Part shown: positions 17,322 through 26,054 of the stretch, piece after piece
Position numbering within the stretch: the first letter of the stretch is position 1
Layout: each line of letters starts with the position of its first letter
From: JAAXIE01 sp965204245
GTDB lineage: Bacteria; Chloroflexota; Dehalococcoidia; Lucifugimonadales; JAAXIE01
Assembly: GCA_965204245.1 (NCBI GenBank)
Contig: CBDBED010000006.1
Span: 248,001 to 312,000 of the forward strand
Reading direction: 5' to 3'
Length of the DNA stretch: 64,000 nt
The notes under the pieces: generated by a model
The model's input: only the letters and a program-made list of their open reading frames with translations
Told to the model about the DNA's origin: nothing
Databases searched by the model: none
Position numbers and translations under genes: made by a program

Positions 17322-18073
17322 TATTCCTCACTAGCCTGCCCGAGGAACACGCGAGTCAAGATATCGCTGTCCAGAACTGAGTCAGGGGAGCCATAATGTA
17401 CAACGCGTCCATTAGCTAGCACGTAGGCCTTGTCGACTATGGCAAGGACTCCCTTGATGTTGTGCTCAACGACGAAAATAGTAGTGTCCAGCTTGTCGCT
17501 GATTTCCTTTACCTTCTCGAACACTTCTTTCACGATGATGGGCGCCAGCCCAAGCGTGGGTTCGTCCAGCAACAGAAGGTCCGGCGATGCCATTAAGCCC
17601 CGTCCAAGTGCCAGCATCTGCTGCTGGCCTCCGGACATCTGGCTTGCCAAATCGTTGCGCTTCTCATGCAGCACTGGGAAGAGTTCCATTACGGATTCCA
17701 GACGCCGCTGCTTTTCTACCCGATCCTCCAAGTGCAGGCAGCCCATCTCCAGATTCTCGGCGATGCTAAGGTGGGTGAAGACCCGTCTGCCTTGAGGAAC
17801 GAAGGAGATGCCTTGCTTTACAATCTCGTGGGTGGCGGCCACCAACGGTTTGTCCTGCCAGTAGACAGTCCCTCCCACCACTGGCGCCAGCCCCATGATG
17901 GCTTTGAGCACGGTCGACTTCCCCGCACCGTTCGGCCCCATGATGGCGACCATTTCACCCTTGTGGATTCCAAGTGATGCCTTGTCCAAGGCGATTACGA
18001 CGCCGTAATGAACGGACACATCCACCAGTTCAAGGAGATTTGGGGTTCCGTTCGATTTTGGATGGCTTTCCAT
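17321..18073 (-). CDS. livF: Branched-chain amino acid ABC transporter ATPase LivF
   Basis: A 250-residue ATPase. Walker A is GPNGAGKST, the signature motif is MSGGQQQMLALG, Walker B is LLLLDEPTLGLAP and the H-loop is FVVEHN. The length and the APIIVKEVFEKV segment are typical of LivF. It energises uptake of branched-chain amino acids, or of amides and urea in related systems, together with LivG. It lies 37 bases after livG and is coupled to the downstream binding-protein gene. Confidence 0.92.
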   Translation of the reverse strand: MESHPKSNGTPNLLELVDVSVHYGVVIALDKASLGIHKGEMVAIMGPNGAGKSTVLKAIMGLAPVVGGTVYWQDKPLVAATHEIVKQGISFVPQGRRVFTHLSIAENLEMGCLHLEDRVEKQRRLESVMELFPVLHEKRNDLASQMSGGQQQMLALGRGLMASPDLLLLDEPTLGLAPIIVKEVFEKVKEISDKLDTTIFVVEHNIKGVLAIVDKAYVLANGRVVHYGSPDSVLDSDILTRVFLGQASEE

Positions 18074-18110
18074 TCAGCTATCACCCGAAGGAATTAACCA
18101 CATGTCCGGT

Positions 18111-18872
18111 TCATAGGCCAAGATATGCTTCAATGACCTCAGGGCGGGCCAGCACTTCATCTACTTCACCCTCTCCCAAGAGGGTGCCGCTTTCCAGCAC
18201 GATCAGGTGCTCGGGCAACTCCCTGACTATGTCCATGTTGTGAGATATGAAGATGATCGTCTTACCCTGTGCCTGGATCTCTCTCACAATGCCCTTCACC
18301 ATCTCGATCATTTGCGGGAAGAGTCCGGCGAATGGCTCGTCGAATAGGTATGTATCAGCGTCCATAGCAATAGCGCGTCCGATTTCTATAAGCTTCCTCT
18401 GCCCGTACGAAAGGTCCATGGCTAGGGAGTCTTTCTTTTCCCACATGCCCACGCTCTCAAGAACCCTCTGCACCTTGGCCCGGCGCTCCGCGCTGGTCCG
18501 CTGCGCCAACGCTGGCAACAGCCTCCGCTTAGTAAGCACCACCATTATGTTGTCCCACACACTGATCTGCTCGAAGAGCCTGACCTCTTGAAAAGTCCGC
18601 GTGATGCCATGGTCTGGAGTGTCGTACGCATGCACCACTCTCAAGCCTACTCCATCAATGATGACCACGCCGCCGTCCAATGCGAGGGTACCGCTTAGCA
18701 GGTTTACCAGAGTTGACTTCCCCGATCCGTTGGGGCCCACGATACTGGTCATGACTCCCCGAGGAATGGAAATACTCAGTTCATCTACGGCCCTAACCGC
18801 ACCAAAGTGTTTGGAGATTTTGTCCGTCTCCAAAGCCACATCGACAGTTCTCTCTGGCCCAGCAGTTGTCAT
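18111..18872 (-). CDS. livG: Branched-chain amino acid ABC transporter ATPase LivG
   Basis: A 253-residue ATPase with Walker A GPNGSGKST, signature LSYGQRKLIEIG, and a FDEPFAGLFP Walker B in which Phe replaces the usual aliphatic residue before Asp. The frame stays open to 19133, but that region lies within livM. The ATG at 18872, which overlaps the livM stop (ATGA), is chosen because the family homology begins there (VALETDKISKHFGAVRAVD). Confidence 0.92.
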   Translation of the reverse strand: MTTAGPERTVDVALETDKISKHFGAVRAVDELSISIPRGVMTSIVGPNGSGKSTLVNLLSGTLALDGGVVIIDGVGLRVVHAYDTPDHGITRTFQEVRLFEQISVWDNIMVVLTKRRLLPALAQRTSAERRAKVQRVLESVGMWEKKDSLAMDLSYGQRKLIEIGRAIAMDADTYLFDEPFAGLFPQMIEMVKGIVREIQAQGKTIIFISHNMDIVRELPEHLIVLESGTLLGEGEVDEVLARPEVIEAYLGL

Positions 18873-19909
18873 AGGCGGTACCTCCCCACAAGGCCTTGGG
18901 GTCTGAACAACATCAGGAGCACCAGCAATATCCCAAGTACGACTTGCCTCGCCTGTCCCGTGTATTCCGCAGGCACGAAGGGCAGGAATCTCATCCCTTC
19001 TTCTAACAGCACGAAGGCCATCGCACCCAGCAGTGAACCCCATATAGTGGCCAGGCCACCTAGAATGACTATAGCCACCAGCAATATGGACTCCAACAGG
19101 ATGAAGGAATTGGGGTCGATGAAGGTCGCCCAACTACTGAACAGCCCTCCCGCAAGCCCTGCCAACATGGCAGATACAACCCAGATCGCCAGCTTGTAAT
19201 GGGTGGAGCGGTACCCGAACACCTCGATAGCCTGCTCGTCCTCACGGATAGCAGTTAGCACCCTCCCAAAAGAAGAGGTTACTATTGTCCAAGCGAGCAG
19301 CATCACCAATGCTAAAAAGACTAGGCACAGTAACAGGAACTCAACCTCGCCATCGAACACCCAACTCCCGATGGCAGGGCGCGCTATTTCGTGAATCCCA
19401 AATGCACCCCTCGTCACAGCCCGCAAGTTCAGGAACACGTTGAAGGCGATTATGGCAAATCCGAAAGAGACTAGGACGTAGATGTCATCACGAAAGCGGT
19501 TGAAGACCACTCCAACCACGATGGCGACCAGTCCAGCCGCCAGCATGCTGATAGGGAGGGCTGCAAAGAAGGGCCAACCGAATGTGGGAATGGCTTCGGT
19601 CCGCAATTGCTCATAGGCCGGGTCTGATGTGAGTATCGCCACGGCATAGGCGCCGATTCCAAAAAAACCCACATGTCCTACCGAAAGCAGCCCGGTAAAC
19701 CCGATAACCAGATTCAAGCTCACTGCCAGGATGGCCCAGATGGCAAATACCGTGGCCACAATGACAGCAAATCCCGTCCCCTGCCACAGCATAAAGCCCA
19801 CTGCCCAAGCGATTATCAGCAGGTTGGCCCACAGCTCGATGTTCCCCTTGGGAATTCCCAAGAGCCCCTGAGCCCTAGGAGAAAGCCCCGCTTGTATCCT
19901 GGACAGCAT
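18869..19909 (-). CDS. livM: Branched-chain amino acid ABC permease LivM
   Basis: A 346-residue permease with about nine hydrophobic segments. Family signatures include AVSLNLVIGFTGLLSVGHVGFFGIGAYA near residues 65-92 and the LivM loop LTAIREDEQAIEVFGYRSTHYKL followed by GGLATIWGSLLGA. The length is typical. It forms the transmembrane channel with LivH. Its stop overlaps the livG start. Confidence 0.92.
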   Translation of the reverse strand: MLSRIQAGLSPRAQGLLGIPKGNIELWANLLIIAWAVGFMLWQGTGFAVIVATVFAIWAILAVSLNLVIGFTGLLSVGHVGFFGIGAYAVAILTSDPAYEQLRTEAIPTFGWPFFAALPISMLAAGLVAIVVGVVFNRFRDDIYVLVSFGFAIIAFNVFLNLRAVTRGAFGIHEIARPAIGSWVFDGEVEFLLLCLVFLALVMLLAWTIVTSSFGRVLTAIREDEQAIEVFGYRSTHYKLAIWVVSAMLAGLAGGLFSSWATFIDPNSFILLESILLVAIVILGGLATIWGSLLGAMAFVLLEEGMRFLPFVPAEYTGQARQVVLGILLVLLMLFRPQGLVGRYRL

Positions 19910-19915
19910 CTCCGC

Positions 19916-21286
19916 CTATTTCCTCGGCAAAATGCCCTTGGGCCAGAAGGACAAGAACAGAATCAAGAGAATAAAGGAGATGGCATCCTTCCACTCACCA
20001 GCCAAGTCCCAGATGCCGAACTGTTCCACCATGCCCAAGGTGAACCCGCCCAGGATAGCTCCATAAATGTTCCCCATGCCTCCCACTACGGAAGCGATCC
20101 AGCCCTTCAACAGAAGCAGCAGCCCCATCCTAGGTTGGATGGCCGTGTCGTGGCCGCTCAGAATTCCCGCCAAGGCAGCAAACGTCGCCCCAATAAAGAA
20201 CACTGAGGCTATGATCACCGTTGTATTGATGCCCACCACCTTGGACACCTCTTCATCGTCCCCAATAGCCCGGACCGCCTTTCCAAAGGCTGTCCTCTTC
20301 AGTAACAGCAACAGCCCGGCAAACCCGACGACAGCAACTCCTATCGTGAATACATTAAAACCCTTGATGCTGGCCCCGCCGATGAACCACGGGTCACTGC
20401 CAAAGACGTCCGGCAAGGGACGGGCTGTTGCCTGGAACAGAATAGTGAGGAACGCGATGATAGCCAACAATACGCCCAGCGTGGCTACCAGCATGATCAG
20501 GGGCGACCTTGCCCTCTGACGTATCCGCACATACAGCCCGCGGTACAACGCTAAGCTTACGGCTCCGGTGAGCAGACACGAGACTGCCCAACTCAGGTAG
20601 ACGTTCGCGCCTGCCGCCCCTGATACTAGCCATCCGCAATACGCCCCAAGCAGCGCCACCAGTGGCACGACAACAAAGAACACGATACGCCCATTGGACA
20701 GCACCCTGTGATAGACCTTGTAGGTGACCCAGCCTGCCAACAACGCAGTCATCCCACCTACGAGGGGTCCGAATATCACGTTTAGTTGCTGGGGATAGGA
20801 CAGCAGAAAACCGACGTACACCCCTGCTCCTGCAGCTATCAGCCCCTCAAGGACTCTCACGACTATGGGGTGGGTCCACTGCAACAGACGGTACTGGAAC
20901 GCTTCACGAAAACTCCACGCTACGACACCCGCCACAACTGCGGCCAGCACAATATTCACGTATAGATTGTTGGAATCGAAGGCTCCAAACCCGCCCGATC
21001 GAGACTGGAAGTAGAAGACTCCGTAAGCCCCCATTGCAGCCGCGGCCCCGTAATAGAGGTCGAAGAACCACACCGTGCTGTAGACGAGGGTGAAGCCTAT
21101 CGCTAGGAGCGCGTATACCGCTCCTACCGACAGTCCATTGAAGGCGAATTGAAGCGCCTGCGTGCTCGACTCGCTAATCTTCCAGCCAACGTAGCCAACC
21201 GCGAGCACTGCCAGCAGAATCGCTAGATATTGGGATAGCTGTGGAAGGGAGAATGCCCTCTCGCCCACTAGGTGCCTGAGCAACAA
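19916..21286 (-). CDS. livH: Branched-chain amino acid ABC permease LivH with a large insertion
   Basis: A 456-residue permease; LivH is normally near 300. Residues about 45-93 (FNGLSVGAVYALLAIGFTLV ... GAYGV) and 228-456 (LYRGLYVRIRQ; KAVRAIGDDEEVSKVVGIN; GGMGNIYGAILGG) match LivH. Between them, about residues 100-225 add some four extra hydrophobic segments not found in usual LivH, and there is an extra hydrophobic helix at residues 20-36. There is no frameshift, so this is a real extended form. Two TTG codons lie at 21286 and 21283; the ribosome site GAGGAG favours the second slightly. livM follows after 6 bases. Confidence 0.88.
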   Translation of the reverse strand: MLLRHLVGERAFSLPQLSQYLAILLAVLAVGYVGWKISESSTQALQFAFNGLSVGAVYALLAIGFTLVYSTVWFFDLYYGAAAAMGAYGVFYFQSRSGGFGAFDSNNLYVNIVLAAVVAGVVAWSFREAFQYRLLQWTHPIVVRVLEGLIAAGAGVYVGFLLSYPQQLNVIFGPLVGGMTALLAGWVTYKVYHRVLSNGRIVFFVVVPLVALLGAYCGWLVSGAAGANVYLSWAVSCLLTGAVSLALYRGLYVRIRQRARSPLIMLVATLGVLLAIIAFLTILFQATARPLPDVFGSDPWFIGGASIKGFNVFTIGVAVVGFAGLLLLLKRTAFGKAVRAIGDDEEVSKVVGINTTVIIASVFFIGATFAALAGILSGHDTAIQPRMGLLLLLKGWIASVVGGMGNIYGAILGGFTLGMVEQFGIWDLAGEWKDAISFILLILFLSFWPKGILPRK

Positions 21287-21330
21287 GACTCCTCGAAATA
21301 AATTAGCTCACAAGTATAGCCTGATACATC

Positions 21331-21362
21331 ATTGGGGCCGCAACCCTAGCTGCGGCCCCAAT
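21331..21362 (-). terminator. Perfect 12-bp hairpin between livK and livH
   Basis: Arms 21331-21342 and 21351-21362 pair perfectly (ATTGGGGCCGCA and its complement) around an 8-base loop. No T-run follows on the minus strand. In this position such stems usually cap and stabilise binding-protein mRNA and lower expression of the permease genes. Confidence 0.65.
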
Positions 21363-21390
21363 ACAGGCGACTACTTATAGACTGATCCGT

Positions 21391-22566
21391 TTACTCGGTG
21401 GGGGCAGCCCCTAGGACCTTGTAACCGAAGTTGTCGTCTGTCCGTTCCCCAGTCGGTAGCACTTCCACTACTACGTTGGAAAGCCCCACGACCTCGCCTT
21501 GATCGTCAAAGCTATAGTTGGTTCCGATGGTCCCACTCCAAGTGATACCGTACATGCAGTCTTTGAATCCGTCTGCATCCTGGTCGTCCTCGGTCTGTTC
21601 CAAGCACTCAGCGGCAATGTACACATCATCATAGGCCGAGCCCAAGTACCATGGCAGGGTCACGTAATCGTAACGTGCCCGGAAGTTGGTGATCACCTCT
21701 TGGGCCTTTGCGTTGCCAGGGTCCAAGTCTGCGATGATGGCCTTTACGCCCGTCGCAGCATCGCCAGCCACCTCTTGGGCCGTGGTCCCTGCTACAACAA
21801 TGTCACCATAGATGGGACCGTCCCATCCGAGCTCCCTTGCTTGCTTCACAATGGTGCCACCACTAGCTTCTGCTTGGGCTGCAACATGAAGCGCATCGGG
21901 GGTCGTACCGATCAGTTTGGTCAACTGGCTCCGAAAGTCCGTGATATCGGAAGCGTAAAACTCGGATGCGGCAACGCTACCGCCACGCTTCTCAAATTGC
22001 TCCACTGAAGTCCGGCGCACGCCTTCAGCATAATCCGTAGACTCTGTGATAGTCGCTAACGTGCGAATCCCATCAGCCCACATCACGTTCCCAGTATCTT
22101 CGCCCACCTGCAGGTCGTTCATGGATGTGCGGAAAATATAGTCGCCGGCATTGGCGATGTCCGGGTTCGTTGCCAGACCTGAGAATAGGATCACGCCATC
22201 TGACTCAGCCCTTGGAGCCGCCCCCAGCATCGCCCCGCTGCACGAGGTCCCGAGGATGATCTTGACCCCGTCTACATCCGTCAGCTTGTTGTAGGCCGTG
22301 ATGGCATCAGCGGAGCTGCACTTCGAGTCTTCTACAATCAACTCGATCATCTTGCCGTTGACTCCACCAGCCTCATTGATCTCGTCAACAGCCATCTGTT
22401 TGGCCTGTACCGCAACGTTGCCGTACGTCTCACCGGGACCTGTTACCGATTCCATGACCCCGATCTTGTAGGTGTCATCACCACCGTCACCACACGCTCC
22501 CATAAGGAGCAGAAGGATTCCTAGAAGTGCCACCAGTGGCAGGGATGTCCTCAATAGGCGGTGCAT
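21391..22566 (-). CDS. livK: Branched-chain amino acid (family 4/6) binding lipoprotein
   Basis: A 391-residue binding protein. A signal peptide with lipobox LLMGAC (lipidated Cys25) is followed by YKIGVMESVTGPGETYGN and AVDEINEAGGVNGKMIELIVEDSKC, characteristic of the LivJ/LivK/AmiC/UrtA fold. GTSCSGAMLGAAPRAE and the TESTDYAEGVRRTSVEQF segment continue the two-lobe fold. It is the first gene of the liv operon, with a ribosome site GAGGAGAG before the ATG and its own promoter. The ligand could be a branched-chain amino acid or another amide or amino compound; sequence alone does not decide. Confidence 0.9.
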   Translation of the reverse strand: MHRLLRTSLPLVALLGILLLLMGACGDGGDDTYKIGVMESVTGPGETYGNVAVQAKQMAVDEINEAGGVNGKMIELIVEDSKCSSADAITAYNKLTDVDGVKIILGTSCSGAMLGAAPRAESDGVILFSGLATNPDIANAGDYIFRTSMNDLQVGEDTGNVMWADGIRTLATITESTDYAEGVRRTSVEQFEKRGGSVAASEFYASDITDFRSQLTKLIGTTPDALHVAAQAEASGGTIVKQARELGWDGPIYGDIVVAGTTAQEVAGDAATGVKAIIADLDPGNAKAQEVITNFRARYDYVTLPWYLGSAYDDVYIAAECLEQTEDDQDADGFKDCMYGITWSGTIGTNYSFDDQGEVVGLSNVVVEVLPTGERTDDNFGYKVLGAAPTE

Positions 22567-22652
22567 TCACACTCTCCTCTCTTCTGGCAGTAGTTACCCA
22601 CCGCATACCCAAGCCCTCGTGATGAGGTCGACAAACCTCGGATACCGATGGT

Positions 22653-22681
22653 ATTCTACTGTGAATGAGACGCTTGGTCAA
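22653..22681 (-). promoter_or_regulatory. Promoter of the liv operon
   Basis: Minus strand: TTGACC (22676-22681), 17 bases, TAGAAT (22653-22658). The leader would be about 80 bases before the ATG at 22566. Confidence 0.7.
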
Positions 22682-22786
22682 AAAGCTAAACTAATGCCTT
22701 CGCTTATGTCAATGGGAATTAGAGGCGGTCTTTGCCTGCTGTGCGCCTGCAACATACGCAAGTCTGCTAGCTTGCCCGGTTCGGTC

Positions 22787-22816
22787 TTGACTATACAACG
22801 TCAAACCGCACAAAAT
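22787..22816 (+). promoter_or_regulatory. Possible promoter of the glutamine synthetase gene
   Basis: TTGACT (22787-22792), 18 bases, CAAAAT (22811-22816), with the ATG at 22850. The -10 box is only moderately good. Confidence 0.4.
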
Positions 22817-22849
22817 TGGTGACAAACCTGCAATTTCGGAGAGAGATAA

Positions 22850-23887
22850 ATGGATCAATACAAGGCGGAATACATCTGGATAGACGGTGCCGAGCCCACC
22901 TCCAAGCTGCGCTCCAAGTGCAGGATAGTAGAGAAGGGCGAAGAACTCCCTCTATGGGGCTTTGACGGCTCCAGCACCAACCAAGCCACAGGCGAGAATT
23001 CGGACTGCGTCCTACGGCCCGTGTTCTCTTGCCCGGACCCCATCCGCGGGGGCGACAACAAGCTGGTGATGTGTGAGGTGCTGTTGCCCGACCTGACGCC
23101 CCATCCCTCCAATACCCGGGCTGCCTGCGCCGAAGCGGCCGCGAAGTACGCCGACTTCGACACTTGGTTCGGCATCGAGCAGGAGTACACCTTCTTCGAC
23201 GGCATCAGGCCCTTGGGCTGGCCGGAGAATGGGTTCCCTGCACCCCAAGGCGGGTACTATTGTGGCGTGGGGGCCGACGAGGTGTTCGGGCGTCCCATCG
23301 TCGAAGCCCACATGGATGCCTGCTTGGATGCAGGCTTGATGATATCCGGCATCAATGGAGAGGTAATGCCGGCCCAATGGGAGTTCCAGATTGGACCTCT
23401 GCAGGCACCCGAGGTATGCGACCACGTTTGGGTCGCTCGCTGGCTGCTGTACCGCGTGGGAGAGGACATACACATCTCCGACGTGGTGGACAATCGCGGC
23501 ATAAGCGCGCGTCTGGATCCCAAGCCAGTGCAGGGTGACTGGAACGGTGCCGGGGCCCATTGCAACTTCTCCACGAAGTATATGCGCGACAGCTACGACG
23601 CTTGCATAGCCGCCGCCGAGGCCCTGAAGTCCAACCACGAAGAGCACATTGCCAATTACGGAAACCGCATCGAGGAGCGCCTGACAGGTCGCCATGAGAC
23701 CTGCTCCTACCGCGAGTTCCGCTACGGTGTTGCCGACCGTGGAGCGTCTGTGCGTATCCCTTGGCAGGTACATCGTGAGCAGAAGGGCTACATCGAGGAC
23801 CGGCGCCCCAACGCCAACTGCGACCCCTACAAGGTCGCGCGCCTGATCCTGAACACTGTCTGCGGAGCAGCCGCAGCCGGACGCTAG
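22850..23887 (+). CDS. glnII: Type II (eukaryote-like) glutamine synthetase
   Basis: A 345-residue glutamine synthetase of the GSII class, which makes glutamine from glutamate, ammonium and ATP. GSII marks include the start AEYIWIDG, the WGFDGSSTNQA motif, GIEQEYTFFD (metal-binding Glu residues), PAQWEFQIGP and NGAGAHCNFSTKYMR. The adenylylation-site region of bacterial GSI is absent. The length is near the GSII norm of about 340-370 residues and far below GSI at about 450-470. GSII is common in eukaryotes and scattered in rhizobia, actinobacteria and some other bacteria. It is divergent from the liv operon, linking amino-acid uptake and ammonium assimilation (inference). The ribosome site is GGAGAG. 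Confidence 0.94.
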   Translation: MDQYKAEYIWIDGAEPTSKLRSKCRIVEKGEELPLWGFDGSSTNQATGENSDCVLRPVFSCPDPIRGGDNKLVMCEVLLPDLTPHPSNTRAACAEAAAKYADFDTWFGIEQEYTFFDGIRPLGWPENGFPAPQGGYYCGVGADEVFGRPIVEAHMDACLDAGLMISGINGEVMPAQWEFQIGPLQAPEVCDHVWVARWLLYRVGEDIHISDVVDNRGISARLDPKPVQGDWNGAGAHCNFSTKYMRDSYDACIAAAEALKSNHEEHIANYGNRIEERLTGRHETCSYREFRYGVADRGASVRIPWQVHREQKGYIEDRRPNANCDPYKVARLILNTVCGAAAAGR

Positions 23888-23907
23888 CAATCACTAACCA
23901 CCTGACG

Positions 23908-23941
23908 CTGACGGCTGCCCGACGGACTGGCAGCCGGTCAG
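23908..23941 (+). terminator. Hairpin after glnII
   Basis: Arm 23908-23919 pairs with 23929-23941 over 12 base pairs with one bulged G. It starts 20 bases after the stop codon and is not followed by a T-run. Confidence 0.5.
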
Positions 23942-23947
23942 CGACGG

Positions 23948-26044
23948 GTGCTTAGCTGTAGCATCCCATCATTCAGGCTCACGCCAAGAGGATCTCCCGT
24001 TTTCTCGAAATTCCAATTAACGACGGTCAACTTGACTACGTCATTCAAATATCCATTGATACTGGGACTCATCTTGCTGACCTTCTCTCTGGTCCTCGCT
24101 GCCTGCGATGATGAACAAGCCCCAACATCCCCTACCCCCGCAGCCTCGCCCACAGCAGCCCCCGCGCCAAGGACTCAGCCAACCACAGCGGTATCTCAAC
24201 CAGCGGAGACCAAGTCTCCAGAAGCAACGCCGACTCTGCGCCCTCCTACGGCCACCCCAACCCCTCCAACTGCAACACCCTCACCCAGACCAGTCGCGCC
24301 CACTCCAGCCCCCGGGACTTCCTTACCTCAGCCGCAACTCAGCACTGTAGACCAGCTCAAAAAGAACGCTACTGAGTTCAGATATGAGATCGGCTATCAT
24401 GGAGGCAGCTACACCTTCGCTACCATTTCGGACCCGCTTACTTTCAACCTAGCCATTGCCAACGATGCATCGTCATCCGGAGTCCTCGGGTATCTCTTCG
24501 AAGGCCTCACCGAGACCTCTTGGCTTGACGACACGGTTGAACCTGCCCTCGCCGATTCTTGGCAGGTCTCCGATGATGGCCTGACATGGACCTTCCACCT
24601 GCGGCAAGACGTCCAATGGCATGACGGTCAGCCCTTCACCGCTGACGATGTGGACTTCACTTTCAATCGCATCATCTACAACCACAACATTCCAGCCAGC
24701 AGCCGCCCAAGCTTCCATTTCAGGGTGCAGGACGAATACGGTATATGGCAGGAATCACCGATGACCGTGCGAGCCGTCGACAACTATACGGTCGAGTGCG
24801 TCCTGCCAGTACCATTTGCCCCCTTCCTGCGCTCCATGGGGTCAGCCATCTACCCCAAGCATATCCTTGAAAAGCATGTCGCCGACGGAACCTTCGAATC
24901 GGCATGGGATATCAACACTGACCCGACAGAGGTCATTGGCACCGGACCCTTTACCATTGAGACCTACATTCCCGGAGCGCTCGTTGAATTTCGGCGCAAT
25001 CCTGACTATTGGCTCAAGGACTCAGATGGTAACATCCTGCCCTACCTCGATCGTATCCGGCAGGTCATAGTTCCCGAGTTGGAAGATGAACTGGCCAGTT
25101 TCATGTCTGGCGAGTCGGATACCCATGGAGTGCTGGGCGAAGAGCTTGCTCAATTAGAGGCCCTGCAGGACAGTCTCAACTTCACTATTCACCGGCGCGG
25201 TCCCGCCTATGGCACCACGTTCCTAGCCTTCAATATGAATCCCGGCCAGAACCCTGATTCCGGCGCGGCCTATGTGTCCTCAGAAAAACTCCAGTGGTTC
25301 ACTACTACCAAGTTCCGGCAGGCCGTAGCCCATGCGATGGATAAGGAATCCATCATCCGCGATGTCCAATTTGATGCCGGCTATCCTCAGTGGTCCTCCG
25401 TCAGCCCGGCCGCAGGTGATTTTCACAACCCGAACGTACGCCGTTACGAATACGACCTAGACATGGCCAATAGCATCCTCGACGGTTTGGGATGGCTTGA
25501 CATCGACGGAGACGGCATTCGCGAGGACGACTCGGGTAACACCATCTCCTTTACCATGACCACCAACATGGGAAACAACGTGCGACAAAGGGTCGGCGAG
25601 ATAATCCAACAAGGCATGCAAGCCATCGGTCTCGATGTCGACTATCAGATCATCGACTTTGGGGAGTTGGTCGAGCAGTTGACCACGACTTACGATTGGG
25701 AAACCATCGTCATCGGCTTCACTGGAGGGCCTGACCCCTACGGCGGAATTACCTTCTGGCACAGTGCTGAGAACCTGCACCTTTGGTACCCCAACCAGCC
25801 TACTCCGGCCACCAAATGGGAGGCCCACATCGACGAACTCTACGTCACGGCAAGCCAGGAATTAGACCACCAAGAACGGGTCGAGCTCTATCACGAGGCC
25901 CAGCGAATCGCGGCAGAGAACGTTCCCGTCGTCTACACCACGCTATCCGAGCGCCTCACCGCCGTACGCAATATCTTCGGTAACACTACGCCTACTCTGT
26001 ACGGCATATGGGACATCAGGTACCTGTACCACACCATCCAGTAG
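23948..26044 (+). CDS. Peptide/nickel-type (family 5) binding lipoprotein
   Basis: A DppA/OppA-family solute-binding lipoprotein of up to 698 codons. The signal segment YPLILGLILLTFSLVLAAC supplies the lipidated Cys. About 70 residues of Thr/Pro/Ala-rich linker follow, typical of Chloroflexota lipoproteins. The family 5 domain then runs to the end (YLFEGLTE; WTFHLRQDVQWHDGQPFTADDV; FRQAVAHAMDKESI). The true start is uncertain: GTG at 23948 gives a long pre-signal sequence, whereas TTG at 24032 would put the signal peptide at the very N-terminus. No Dpp/Opp permease genes lie nearby. The ligand is probably a peptide or another oligomeric nutrient. Confidence 0.9.
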   Translation: MLSCSIPSFRLTPRGSPVFSKFQLTTVNLTTSFKYPLILGLILLTFSLVLAACDDEQAPTSPTPAASPTAAPAPRTQPTTAVSQPAETKSPEATPTLRPPTATPTPPTATPSPRPVAPTPAPGTSLPQPQLSTVDQLKKNATEFRYEIGYHGGSYTFATISDPLTFNLAIANDASSSGVLGYLFEGLTETSWLDDTVEPALADSWQVSDDGLTWTFHLRQDVQWHDGQPFTADDVDFTFNRIIYNHNIPASSRPSFHFRVQDEYGIWQESPMTVRAVDNYTVECVLPVPFAPFLRSMGSAIYPKHILEKHVADGTFESAWDINTDPTEVIGTGPFTIETYIPGALVEFRRNPDYWLKDSDGNILPYLDRIRQVIVPELEDELASFMSGESDTHGVLGEELAQLEALQDSLNFTIHRRGPAYGTTFLAFNMNPGQNPDSGAAYVSSEKLQWFTTTKFRQAVAHAMDKESIIRDVQFDAGYPQWSSVSPAAGDFHNPNVRRYEYDLDMANSILDGLGWLDIDGDGIREDDSGNTISFTMTTNMGNNVRQRVGEIIQQGMQAIGLDVDYQIIDFGELVEQLTTTYDWETIVIGFTGGPDPYGGITFWHSAENLHLWYPNQPTPATKWEAHIDELYVTASQELDHQERVELYHEAQRIAAENVPVVYTTLSERLTAVRNIFGNTTPTLYGIWDIRYLYHTIQ

Positions 26045-26054
26045 GCAGGCACCT

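Noticed and set aside
18873..19133. N-terminal extension of LivG
   Set aside because: It is an out-of-frame reading of livM; ATPase homology begins at 18872.
16584..23887. Integrated genomic island around the liv operon
   Set aside because: No integrase, direct repeats or attachment site is visible, and codon use is like that of the neighbours.
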